This document shows, one piece after another, positions 13,259-24,200 of a stretch of DNA of 64,000 nt; positions within the stretch are counted from its first letter, which is position 1, and each line of letters opens with the position of its first letter. This stretch comes from Kappaphycus alvarezii (taxonomy: Eukaryota > Rhodophyta > Florideophyceae > Gigartinales > Solieriaceae), in the NCBI GenBank assembly GCA_002205965.3, contig NADL03000709.1, forward strand, positions 230,582-294,581. The letters run 5' to 3'. Made by a program: the position numbers and the translations under genes. The notes under the pieces were generated by a model. It had not been told where the DNA came from. It searched no databases and saw only the letters and a program-made list of their open reading frames with translations.

Positions 13259-13685
13259 TGAAACAGAGAGGGAGGCAGCCGGGGCGCTGCTAAAGAAACA
13301 GTAGAGGCGATGGCAATGGGTTTCAGAAAGTTGGGGGCAAAGGGTGTACGGAGTGTACCCGGATTCTCACAAGAATCCAGATTAGCCCCCCTTTTATAGA
13401 CAGTACGGTAACTTTACTCTAGAAATTCTATACTCTGTTAGCTCAGTAGAACTTACTAGAAAGTAGAGGTGTAACTATAGAATTGTACTATCTAGAATAT
13501 AATTATGTAAATAAAAACGATGAAATGGGGCTCCACGTCAAATAAAAACATTGAAGGAAAACCAAATTTCTAAAATCATTCAAGACGATACAGTTTCCCT
13601 GTTACACCACTGTGTAATAGAAAACTGGAATAGCGACAGCGAACAAGTCTCTATTACACAGTGGTGTAACAGAGACATTGTTACA
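13259..13685 (-). repeat. 3' LTR of element 1
   Basis: Begins TG and ends CA on both strands. It matches the copy at 19018-19444 base for base at an offset of 5759, with roughly ten differences. It contains a perfect 22-bp inverted repeat (13599-13620 and 13651-13672, spacer 30 bp). Confidence 0.93.
13599..13672. repeat. 22-bp inverted repeat inside the element 1 LTR
   Basis: The arms 13599-13620 and 13651-13672 are perfect reverse complements (arm core GTTACACCACTGTGTAATAG). The sister LTR has the same structure at 19358-19379 and 19410-19431 with one arm mismatch. It lies near the start of U3 on the coding strand, where it could be a protein-binding site or form a hairpin. Confidence 0.85.
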
Positions 13686-13716
13686 CTATTCCTCTCCCGG
13701 ACTATTGACGTCCTCG

Positions 13717-15243
13717 TCAATGATACTGCGGGAGTATATTATGTTTCCGAATATACTCTTGGAAAGCTTCCTTTACTACAGCAGATCCATCTTCCGTAAC
13801 ATCAACGAAGTCCTTTGTTGGTTGCCACTCCGCCTCATGAAGTGGCACACCACGCATCAAAACCAAGAACTTGAAACCGCGTCCTACCTTTTTGTGATCC
13901 AAGATAACCTCAACTTCCTGTTCTGGTCCATTGGGCAGCTCAAGCAGTGCAGGTGCAGGAGGAATGGGTAAAGCAATGTCATCGGGCTGCTCCAAATGTG
14001 GTGTGGTGTGAATGATATGAATGACTGGATGGATTTTAAAATGAGCACGGAGATCCAGTCGAACAGCATTCTTACCAATTAGCTCCTTTACAACGAATGG
14101 CCCATATCTACGCGCACCAAGCTTTTTAGAATCCTGGGACCTAGAATAAGCATCTGTAAACAACAAACGATTGATCCAAAGCTTTGAACCGACTTTGTAG
14201 TCTGGAACCTTGTATTGCCTTGAAGCATATGCAGCTTGCCGAGCTTTTGCCACTTTGTAGGCAAATTGCGCATCCTCGAGAGAAACCTTGGCTTGGCACG
14301 AAAGTCGTCTAAACTTTGAAGAGGTATGCTGCTGCTAGCCAAGAAGTCCAATGGAGATTTAGGTGTCCATCCAAGTCCAGCTCAAATGGTGACATACCCA
14401 GATCATCGCTCACAGCCGAGTTGTATGCAAATTCTGCAGAAGGAAGCAGTTCATCCCAGTCATTCTGATGATACGAGCAATAGCAACGGAGATATTTCTC
14501 GATAATACTATTCATAATCTTGGAATCGCCATCTGTTTGTGGGTGTCTACTTGTAGACATTCTTAGTTTCACCCCACAAAGATTCATCAGTGTCTTCCAA
14601 AACTTTGAAATGAACTTGCTGTCCCTATCTGAGGTAATATCATCAGGCAACCAGTGGTTCTTGAAGATGTTCGCGAAGAAGTCTCGAGCCGTGTCCTCAG
14701 CAGTATCTGATGTTTTAGATTTAAGAAAATTGACTCGACGAGACAGTCGATCAACTCAAGTCGTGATCAAATCATGACCGCTCCTCGTCAGGGGTAGCCT
14801 CACAATGAAATCTGTAGCTAATGAACCCCATCTGCGGTCAGGCAATTCCAGTGACATTGGATCTGTCAACTTTTTTTGATTAGAGTCCTTATACTGCTGA
14901 CACGTGAGACATCCTTCACAATACTTTCAAACATCCCGGCTCTTATGTTTCCAATGGAAGTTACCTAATCTGGACATTGTCTTCGCAAATTTAAAATGTC
15001 CACTAACTTCCAAGTCGTGAGCAATTTGCAAAATATCCGAAACTGACCTTCTTGTTACGCACAACTTTCCATTGTAAAACAGCCTCGAACAATCTTTTCG
15101 GAACATTGGCAGAATTATTTCAAGTTTCTGCTTCTGAACCATATCCTCTGGCCACTCTCCTTCCATGGCTTTTACCACTGGACCAAAGAACTGGTCGTCA
15201 TCATACCGAGGAATGATCTGATCAACGTCAAGGTAGGGAACTT
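13717..15243 (-). pseudogene. Element 1 integrase with C-terminal chromodomain
   Basis: Integrase inserts the cDNA, and a chromodomain is thought to steer it to marked chromatin. The zinc-binding H2C2 part lies at about 15050-14890 (IAHDLEVSGHFKFAK, then KYCEGCLTCQQYK). The core follows with MSLELPDRRWGSLATDFI, DDITSDRDSKF and STSRHPQTDGD. At the place of the last catalytic acid the sequence reads GDSKIMN, where the family has a glutamate, so the DDE triad is broken. In-frame stops interrupt SRDV/KYCEGC and LITT/VDRLSRR, and a frameshift lies near 14250-14310. The last frame (14253-13717) carries a GPY/F-like region and ends with EVEVILDHKKVGRG and LHEAEWQPTKDFVDV, a chromodomain pattern. Stop at 13717-13719. 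Confidence 0.88.
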
Positions 15244-16670
15244 AAGCGTCATTCACTGAGATGTCACGGTTTCCTCTAGTCACGTGCGGAGCTCTGGATA
15301 ATGCGTCTCCCAAGACGTGAATTCTTCCAGGCTTCAGTGTGATGTGAAAGATTCCGAAGTTACCGAGAGTTTCCAACCAACGTGCTTCTTTCCGACTCAG
15401 TTTCGGTTTTGTGAAGAAACTCTTAGCACTTGGTTGTCTGTGAAAATCTCAAATTCAGAACCTTCAAGATAGCACCTGAATCTTCCCAGAAAATTAATAA
15501 AAGCCAGAAGCTCTCTGTCATTTGCAGTGTAGTCCGACTCAGCTGGTGAAAGTTTCTTTGAATAGAAAGAAATTACACGATCCCTTCCATTCTCATCCGA
15601 CTGTGTTAGAGTTACACCGATAGCAAGCTGTGAAGCATCTACTTGACCACGAAATGGCTTTTTCCAATTAGGAGCGATTAAAATTGGAGCCAATGTCATT
15701 ACTTCTTTTAGCTTCTGAAAAGCTTTATCACACTGTTGGTCCCATTTCCCAATACCTCGAACTTTCTTTGTCAGATCTGTGAGAAGTGCAGCAATTGCCG
15801 AGAACTTCTGAATGAACCTACGGAAAAACTGTATTAGAACTAAGAAAATTCTCAACTCCGTTAGAGATTCAGGTTTCGGCCAAGCTTGTAGGACTTCGAA
15901 CTTCTCAGGATTGACATGAATGCCGTCCTTCCCGACTATTAAACCTAAAAACTACAGTTCGGTCTGAAAGAAAGAGCATTTCTTCGGAGAGATGTACAGC
16001 TTGTGGTCCTTAAGTCTCTTTAATACAATTTCCAGATGTTCGTAATGTTCGTCCACATTCTTACTGAATATGAGAAGATTATCCATATAGACAACCAAGA
16101 AGACATCGATGCAATCATAGAAGATCTGTTTCATCAAAGTTTGGAACGTAGCAGGAGCGTTGCAAAGTCCCATTGGCATAAGAAGATATTCAAATTGCCC
16201 ATACTTTGTATTGAACACTGTCTTTTCGATGTCCTCCGGTTTCAAACTTATCTGATGGAATCCGGTTTTCAGATCAAGCTTGGAGAAAAATCTCGCATCT
16301 CCAAGTCGATCGAACATTTAATCAGAACGAGGTAGTGGAGCATTATTCTTTTTGGTGATGCGATTCAAAGCGCGATAATCGACAACACCTCTAAGTTTTC
16401 CATCCTTTTCTTTCACAAAGAAAAGTGGTGCTCCATATGGTGATTTACTGGACCTGATCTTCCCTTTCCTCAGAAGAGACTCGACGTACTCTTTTGCTGC
16501 CCTAAGTTCGGATGGAGACAACTGGAGTAAAGGTCGATGAGGTGCCTTTGTTACTTCCTCCACTTTGATCTCATGATCAACTGATCGAATCGGAGGAAGC
16601 CCTCTTGGCAATTCATCCTGAAAGACCTATTTGAAATTATCCAGTAATCTGCTCAGTCTTCCATCAAACT
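15244..16670 (-). pseudogene. Element 1 reverse transcriptase and RNase H
   Basis: The RT begins near 16670 ([17 protein letters not shown]), with [19 protein letters not shown], then DARFFSKLDLKTGFHQI and LLMPMGLCNAPATFQ. The catalytic box reads VVYMDNLLIFS: the second aspartate of the YxDD box is asparagine, which should abolish polymerisation. RNase H follows (QVDASQLAIGVTLTQ, then SPAESDYTANDRELLAF and IFTDNQVL). In-frame stops sit between PLPRSD and MFDRLG, after FFQTEL, and after NFK upstream. A one-base deletion near 15423 moves the C-terminal RNase H and tether to another frame (WLETLGNFGIFHITLKPG). The family assignment is certain; the copy is dead. Confidence 0.9.
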
Positions 16671-16915
16671 TTATCTGTCACTCCTGTCATACTGTGAACT
16701 TCAAGTAACTGAAATACTTCGAAGTCACCCCCATGCCTCAGCATTCGTCTAAATTTCTTCAATCACAAATTGGACACATCAATACCTTTTTCTTCATCGG
16801 AATCAATCACTGGAATGGAAGCATCTTTCACCATCACAACTCGATTCCGATAGTCGACACGTGGATTGTGGGCAACATGCCACGGCATTCCCAACAGAAC
16901 ATCATACCTGGTTTG

Positions 16916-17374
16916 TCACACAGCCCAACTAGAAGTATATGTATGTTCGCCTAACTGAATAGTTCCGTTGGAAATGATCTCAGATACTTCCTCAGTAACT
17001 CCCTTCTGTGAATGGCAAACAATGACTCGTTCACGTCGAATCTCAAACAAGTTCCTATTTCGCTTCAGGAATTCGGCTGAAACCACGTTTGTATTGCATC
17101 CATCGTCCTTTAGTACTCTGACTGCTATTCCATTCAGTCTACCTTCAAGTACTAGCAAAGGCTCCACTGGTATAGGTACATCAGTGGGGATGCTGTCATC
17201 ATGAATAGACGTGATTCCTTTAGACTCGGCTTCGGAGATTCTCGACTTTTCCCTGTCCTCTGAGAATTTAGCTCCGGTGATGTCCACAACAGTTTTACTC
17301 TGCTCATTGGGAAATCTTTTCACACTCACTGCTGGTCTCACCTGAGTGTTCACCAAGTCTGGTGGACCAACTAC
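16916..17374 (-). pseudogene. Element 1 aspartic protease, start of pol
   Basis: Retroviral-type aspartic protease that would cut Gag-Pol. It lies in the -1 frame relative to gag, reachable by slippage at the heptamer just before the gag stop. The active-site region reads VRVLKDDGCNTNVVS, with DDG where the family has DTG or DSG, so the catalytic box is altered. A TGA at 16916-16918 cuts the frame just before RYDVLLGMPWH, the conserved segment near the end of the domain, which is present immediately downstream in the same frame. Confidence 0.82.
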
Positions 17375-17380
17375 TTTCCC
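17371..17380 (-). promoter_or_regulatory. Candidate -1 frameshift site between gag and pol of element 1
   Basis: On the coding strand the bases 17380-17374 read G GGA AAG in the gag frame, a canonical X_XXY_YYZ slippery heptamer, followed at once by the gag stop TAG. A -1 slip here enters the protease frame exactly (AAA then GTA GTT). Such sites are known in retroviruses and some retroelements. I did not fold the downstream RNA. Confidence 0.6.
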
Positions 17381-18165
17381 GAGTCAAAGCCATTCAAATC
17401 ATTACTGTGTCCTGCCTGTGTATTGTTCGCCGCTATGCGAGTAACACCCCTGTTACCTTTATTCCCGTTTCCCTTTCTGTGTTTCCAAGGTCTACATCCC
17501 ACCTTATGGCACGTAAAGCATCGGTTCTCCATCAAGTCTTTCTGACGCTGCCCATCGTTTTTACGTTCCAGGTTTCCGATCTCCATCGGCATAGGACCTG
17601 AGGCATTTCGATTGGTTTGAAATGAACCTCTGCCAGTGAAGAAACCTGCACCATAAAATGCTCCATCAAAATTAAGAGCAATGGTAGTCGCAGCTTCAAA
17701 CTTGGATGGGTTTCCTTTACGAACCTCCAACAGAATGTGGGGTTTGAGACCTTCACAGAACCGCGCCAATTTTTCCGACTCACTGATACCGGGAATATTG
17801 ATAACCAAATTCCTGAACTCCGAGAGGTACGCTGCCACACTCGTTTTCTGTCGGATCTTGGTAAGCTTGTCGCGAGCTCGAATGACACTGTCCTGAGGGA
17901 CAAACTCTGCCTCAACCAGGATTTTGAAAGCTTCCCATGTAGGTGGAACAGCATTCTCGGACACAATTGTATACCACTATTTTGCGGCAGTTCCGGTCAT
18001 GAATGTCGAAGCAAAGTCGATAGCATTCTGGGCACTGATGACTTCTTCATGGCCCACCTGAATAAGTCTCAGGTACTTTTCGACTGAATGCAACCATGAC
18101 CGAACTGTTAACGCATCTCGAGTTCCATTGAACGGCACAGGCTTATTTGGTTTGAAGAAAGACAT
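17371..18165 (-). pseudogene. Element 1 Gag with an unusual zinc knuckle
   Basis: Capsid-type Gag from the ATG at 18165 (MSFFKPNKPVPFNGTRDA) to the TAG at 17371-17373, 264 residues. An upstream GTG at 18183 is open in the same frame but less likely as start. One in-frame TAG (17974-17976) interrupts TGTAAK/WYTIVSENAV; the rest of the capsid reads clean through WEAFKILVEAEFVPQ and LARFCEGLKPHI. The zinc knuckle near 17520-17480 reads CFTCHKVGCRPWKH, which is CX2CX4CX4H; the standard retroelement knuckle is CX2CX4HX4C, so the third and fourth ligands are exchanged. Basic residues follow (KGNGNKGNRG). The stop lies directly behind a GGGAAAG slippery heptamer. Confidence 0.88.
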
Positions 18166-18998
18166 GTTCAACAAAACCCTCACTTAAAGCCTTATAACAA
18201 CACCTGAACTTGAACACAAGCACTTGAAGTTGAAATCTGCAAGGGATTCGTCCCTGGACGAGGGTTTAGCTCCCTACCCGCGGAGAAAGTGACTCACCAG
18301 CAGCTTTGATCACACCTACACTCCAGTGTGACTCAGCAATCCGTTCGGATATCCCACCAGTTCACTATGTAGACCGCGATCGGTGTCCTTACCCTATAAG
18401 AAAGCCTCTCAAGCCGACTCTAAGCTAGCGAATAACCAAAGAATACCGTTTCTGAGCACGTACCACTTAGTCCAAGTCCAGTCCAAGTCAACCCTATGAA
18501 GCGTTACCTGAACCTGTGACCCAGTCGGTGCACCTAGCTAACAGCCAAAGAGTGCAATAGGATTGTATAGGAATAGTGTGAGGGGACTCTCAAACGGGGA
18601 CTTGGTCGGAAGTACGGCTTTACTAAGGCAAATTAGTTAAGCCTAACTGTCCAGTCTAAGTATTCTGCAAAGGATCACGCAGCTTCGTGAGGCATGCACG
18701 CTACCTGAACAGAACAACATAGAGAAAGCAGACTAGGCTGCACCCCCAAGTTCTCGGTTACTTAGTTATCCAATTAGTAACCGCGACCTGCGTAGAACGA
18801 TGGGATTTAGAGTACCCGGCACTCCAGCCCACAGATACTCTCCTGTACTTGGCACTTCAGCCCACAAGTAAGGTATAAAATATTGCTTGCAGTACACCTG
18901 TCAGCAAAATTTTTCCAAAACTTCAACAACCCAAAAAATTACACGTGTAAGAAAACCTCGAACTAGAGCAAGACGAAAGCGAAAAAGCAGCGGAACCG

Positions 18999-19016
18999 GC
19001 GAATGCGATGCTACCA
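18999..19016 (-). other. Primer-binding site of element 1
   Basis: One base after the 5' LTR, the coding strand reads TGGTAGCATCGCATTC. The leading TGG pairs with a tRNA CCA end. The other two Ty3/gypsy elements here begin their sites with TGGTAC, so a similar primer tRNA is likely. Confidence 0.65.
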
Positions 19017-19017
19017 G

Positions 19018-19444
19018 TGAAACAGAGAGGGAGGCAGCCGGGGCGCTGCTAAAGAAACAGTAGAGGCGATGGCAATGGGTTTCAGAAAGTTGGGGGCAAA
19101 GGGTGTACGGAGTCTACCTGGATTCTCACAAGAATCCAGATTAGCCCCCCTTTTATAGACAGTACGGTAACTTTACTCTAGAAATTCTATACCTTGTTAG
19201 CTCAGTAGAACTTACTAGAAAGTAGAGGTGTAACTATAGAATTGTACTATCTAGAATATAACTACGTAAATAAAAACGATGACGTGGGGCTCCACGTCAA
19301 ATAAAAACATTGAAGGAAAACCAAATTTCTAAAATCATTCAAGACGATACAGTTTCCCTGTTACACCAATGTGTAATAGAAAACTGGAATAGCGACAGCG
19401 AACAAGTCTCTATTACACAGTGGTGTAACAGATACATTGTTACA
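19018..19444 (-). repeat. 5' LTR of element 1
   Basis: Partner of the LTR at 13259-13685 with the same length and about ten substitutions. On the coding strand it starts TGTAACAATG and ends CTGTTTCA. Confidence 0.93.
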
Positions 19445-19446
19445 CT

Positions 19447-20580
19447 TACATCTCCCTGTGGAGTTCATCCGTGAAACTGGTGTGTACTACACTATATCCA
19501 ATGCTAGCGTCAAACGTGTTGCTTAGAATTGTTCTGCGTCCAAGTTGGCCTCATAACCACATGTGGGGGCCTTATCAACTGCTGAGGAAATGCCATAAAA
19601 AATACATCAGTATTGAATGGTCCTCCCATAAGAATACATCAGAATTGAATGGCGCTCCTAAGGTCCTCCTCGGTGCCTGTCACGAATTGCTAACATCATC
19701 AATTACCTAGGAGGGAATTCTCTCGAACTCACAAATATTCACCAACTATAGATGTCGTTTAACAACATGAATAACTTCCGTAGTGCTTGGGTAGTATTTG
19801 AAGTTCGTTTACAGGAAGTATTATTAACTTGTATTCAAAGCATTGCAATTGGTAAGGAGAATATAGATATAGAAATTATAGACACTAAGACATGTTACCG
19901 GTAGCAAAAGAGTACTTATAATCGGCTTTGCTGTACGTGCTGATGTTGTAACTACAGTATGAAGAAGAGGATGGAAACAAAATACGCCGACGAATTATGG
20001 TTGTACTTAATAATAATCTCGGAGCATAAAGATTGCTACTGAACATTCCTGGACGGATATGGACTTTCACCCGCACCATTATTTTTCATTTTACTATGTG
20101 GGTATAATTTTTATTTTTCATTACTCTACAGGTAGGCATCTCGAAGTTTTATTTAATGTATAGTATTCTAGAGCGACAATTTAAGAACCTTTTAGACGCA
20201 TTTAGTTCACTATTATGGATTCTTGTATTTTCCCACCGTTTACGGAAATATTAATTAACATTGAAGAAGTAGTATTTGCCAAGTGGCGGAGCAAACACCC
20301 AACCAAAATTTTATCATCGATCAAAGTCAAAGTCTGAGTTTATTATTTTACTCCTCCGGCGGATATTGTATAAAAACATAGAGTAATTTCAAGCTTATTA
20401 AGACATTTGTTATACTACAGTACAAAACTTTGAGGGGTATAGTCAAGGTGGAAAGAAGTAGTTAAGTATAGAGAGTCTTTCGCTGTCAAAAGATCTTCTA
20501 AAACTGATCGGTAGTATTGAGAATATGTAGCTTCGAAAGCATGTGAAGTTATGTCAGAAAATTTAATATATCCGTATATG
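19447..20580. other. AT-rich stretch without a recognised gene
   Basis: Base composition turns clearly AT-rich after element 1. Only short frames without motifs are present. Confidence 0.6.
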
Positions 20581-21269
20581 TGGTGTTCTATCTCCCGGAC
20601 AGGTCCAGGTTAATTGTAATATATCCAGTGACCGAATTGTGGAGAACTATTTTGACCGACTTTGCACTTGTGGAAATCGATAGGACGCATGTACAAGTGG
20701 GCTGAAGATTCATATGACTACGCGTTCAAGCTTCGTTTAACTTTGGCAAATTGGCATATTAGTGTGAATCCGCTCAGACGGGAGGATTTTGAGATGGGCA
20801 GGCGTATTACCAATCGCAGGTATTATATCAGGCGGCAAAGGGTGCAAGCGCGCCGCAGTGCTAATCAAAACTACCGCTTACGTCGCAGGCGCATCGTAGA
20901 AATGCGTTTCAGAACCGTTGAGATTCGCAGGAACCAGGAGCGTCAGGATCGAGAGACTGGGTTGTGATGAAATTGCCCAAAGACGGCGGTTTTGCGCAAT
21001 GAATTCGTCATCAGTATTTTCTTGAGTCATTTAGGAAATTTTTGGATAAATTGGTAAAAATATTCTATGATTTGAAACAGTTTAATGCAATGCGAAACAA
21101 CAGCGATGCATTGTAAAAGAACAGTCATTGCGCATAAAGTACCTGATTGTTTGAAAGGCCAAGTAAGGCTGTGCGGGAAGCGCAAAATGCGGCTAGAATG
21201 CAACAGAGGATGCGTTCGAAGCAAACCACCATCGACTCTCACTTCAAATTAAATGTATGAGCATTTTCG
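20581..21269 (+). repeat. 5'-truncated second copy of the 32-33 kb DDE transposon
   Basis: This segment matches 33072-33759 nearly base for base at an offset of about 12491. It starts at TGGTGTTCT inside the transposase gene and ends at GAGCATTTTC. It keeps the last part of the transposase frame (20662-20967: IGRMYKWAEDSYDYAFKL, LANWHISVNPLRRED and an arginine-rich tail). The catalytic part is absent. The shared right end probably marks the true end of the element. Confidence 0.85.
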
Positions 21270-24200
21270 GAAAATTTTCGACGGATCAAAAGAATTAATT
21301 CTCCACTGAAAAGTAGATTGATCTCCGGTGAGACAAGAATTCATTTTACCGGGAAAAAAATCAACTCTGACTAAAATTTCTGCATTTCTCCTTTTTTGGA
21401 AGGAAGCAATTTCAAGCTTTTGACCGTATCTTAAACTGAATACCCACATTAAAATCTCTGTATACTTCGTAATTGTATTTTGAGCAACTAAAAAACGAAT
21501 TTAGAAACGATTGATATCCAAAAGGATCCTTTGAGGAGAATTTGAATCATGAATAGACTCCTCTGATGATACGGCTGTATTTGTTTCTCACTTGAATGTT
21601 AACTTTTCGAACAAGAGATTTCTGACCCGAGATCTTTCTGAGTTCTTCCACTGATGCAGTTACGATACAGAAATATTAGCAATGATCAAAATTTAAGTTC
21701 TTGCTTTTGATAACATCTGAGTTTTCGGCTTGTGCTCTCAATGTTATGCGTTTGCGTAGAGAGATTAAAAACTAAAAATAATGGATACATAGTTACTCGA
21801 GAGGTAATTTGGATGAAAATTGAGGTCATATTTACCGTAGAAAGGATCCAAAAACTATTCTAGAGAAGAAACCTGATCTCCCTGTTTTTAAATATTATAT
21901 CCCTTCTCAATCTGTTAGTATCGTGTAGACAAACGTATGAATAATTTGAAAGCATCCCTCAGGGTTTTTTCTACTAATTTGATTCTTTTCATTTGCTATG
22001 ACATTTAAGCTTCTAAGTAATTGTTGAAATGTGAAGCATAATCTTCCTTTCGGAGTATTCACACGGGTACTATCATACAATAAGTACAGAAATACCTGTA
22101 ACAACCACTCAATATTTCACAGTCTCATTTTTCGACTCGCTTATTCAGATTTATGACATATTTGACTCTGAATTCATATGAATAAAGGTATTGAACTGTT
22201 GCAAATATATATAGATTGAAATATATATTCCCCAACTAACCCAATAAATTAATCGCTTTGCGTGAACACGCAAAGCGTGATCGATTTGCAAAGATGATAT
22301 ATTTGAAATTAATAAATGCATCATATTTATTTAAAGTAGTAATCGCATTGATGAAAACTGTTTTTGATGGACTGATTAGAATGTAACCATGGGAAATTTA
22401 TGTGAGAATAATTTGCTTGTTTAGTTAAGTCATCAGTATTAAATGGAGAGCGATAGACGGAAAAATATGGGAAATTCATGTGAAACACTAACTTTATTTA
22501 GAGTTTTTGGATACAGATGTTACTGGAAGCCCGAATTCTTTGCGGATAATACGGGATTTTCCATATTTTTTAAAAATAGTCAGTATGGATGTGAAAAATT
22601 TACAAATGAAAATATAATACATTCACTAGAGCTCCTATGATACAATCGCCATATGTAATCATTACGGGATGGAGATTATTTTGGATTTAATTCCAATTAT
22701 TATTTTCCACGCCGAAAATGCATAGGTTTAATTCCCCAAATTTTGATATATTAAAAGATAGAATTGAAATTAATCTTATGAATATAATGGGTAGTTATGG
22801 AGAGGATCTGTTGGCCAATGTCAGGGAGCAGTGTTCCTTTGAGCATGTTAAAAGGCTCGTACGAAGAAATTCACATGATCATTTAAGGTTTAAAGACAAT
22901 TCTCAAGCGAAGTTTGATAAATTTTCCCAACAGTATAAAGTAATGAATAAGTGCACAGTGAGAGACCAGAGCCTGTGCGTAACCCTTCAAATTACAGAAG
23001 CTTCATTTTTGTCGAAATTAAAACCTCCCTTTCGAATAGAAAGTGTGGAATTATGCGTTGTAGTTATGTAAAAAATACGAAAAAGATGGGGAAGGGATCA
23101 AATGTCAACCAAAAAACAGTAAAAACCCCATCAATCCAGTCATACGTGATTTTACAGTATTTTAGAAGGATAAGGTTTGTTTAGCTCAGAGCAGCGAATT
23201 TTGAGAGAAAAAGAAAGAATAATTCATAGGTACAAGTCATATAAAAATGTTTCGATTTGTACCCTAAAGATTCGCAAACTGCGATTCACAAACTTCCTCA
23301 CTAATGGACAGGCAAGAAAAGGCTTTTGCATAAAATGGTTGAAGCAAAATATCTAGAATAAGTTATCCATCACTCCGAATACTGCCGCAGAATAAAAATT
23401 GGAGTTCATACGGTACCGAATATTTCTGGTTCACTAATCATTACGTTCTGATCGAATAAAGTTTTTCACTGAAATCGAGAGCGAGGTAGGAGGTTGGCAA
23501 GAAAGCTTAAAAAACATCTCGGAACTAAAAGTCAAATAAAGTTGCACAAAATCAACGCCTGTACCTATTAAATCAGTTACCACGAAACATGGACCTGAAC
23601 TTTTCCAGGGCTGTTTGTAGAATTTTAAGCAAAAATAGTACGGAAATTAAGTACAGATCCATAAAAACGTACTTCGCGAGAATCAACAATCAGGTTAGTG
23701 TGATAAGGTGTCTTTGATGGTACAGATAATGACCTTTATTTTTACAAATAAATGAAATAATTTTTTACCATGGAATTCTGAAGAAGAGATACAGGAAATT
23801 AATTGGACGGAGCGACTATTACAGTAAGAAGGAAAAAAAGAGGTTTCATCTGAATCTGAAGTCTCGGTGCGTGAAAAGACAGTACAATACTGATACTCAA
23901 AACGTCTGTCCATCTTGGTATCCTGAAGCCCTAAAACTGAACTGATTCAAATCGACCACTTCTCCGGGACAATTGCGATGCTCATATATTGTCATAATTT
24001 AGCTTTTGGTGCATATAGAAAAGGGCCCTTCTTGAGAGAGCCGCATTTCTGAGCATCCTGTACCCTCAGAGTTTGATATCAGATGTAAAAACCAGTGAAC
24101 CTCTGGATATATCGACCAAATAATCGTACTGTGATTCTTTACACCATATTTTACTTCCAAGTACACATCCAATCGGAAAATCGTACCGAACCTGATCTGC

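Larger units (their letters stand above)
13259..19444 (-). mobile_element. Element 1: Ty3/gypsy chromovirus, full length but mutated
   Basis: Two LTRs of 427 bp (13259-13685 and 19018-19444) differ at only about ten positions by eye. Between them on the minus strand are, in order, gag, protease, RT, RNase H, integrase and a chromodomain, the Ty3/gypsy order. The chromodomain at the integrase end places it among chromoviruses. A primer-binding site (19016 down to about 18999, TGGTAGCATCGC) follows the 5' LTR after one base. A polypurine tract (GGGAGAGGAA, 13698-13689) lies three bases before the 3' LTR. The 6-bp word TACATC is present at 13253-13258 and, two bases beyond the other LTR, at 19447-19452; it may be the target duplication. 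Gag and pol contain several nonsense codons and at least three frameshifts, so the copy is not autonomous. Confidence 0.93.

Noticed and set aside
13551-13971. Plus-strand frames over the left end of element 1
   Set aside because: They run antisense to the LTR and the chromodomain end of pol.
17974-17976. In-frame TAG in gag of element 1 as a programmed read-through site
   Set aside because: It lies in the middle of the capsid, not at the gag-pol border, and fits a simple CAG-to-TAG mutation.
22254-22280. Hairpin with 10-bp arms that looks like a bacterial terminator
   Set aside because: No T-run and no gene beside it; the window is eukaryotic.
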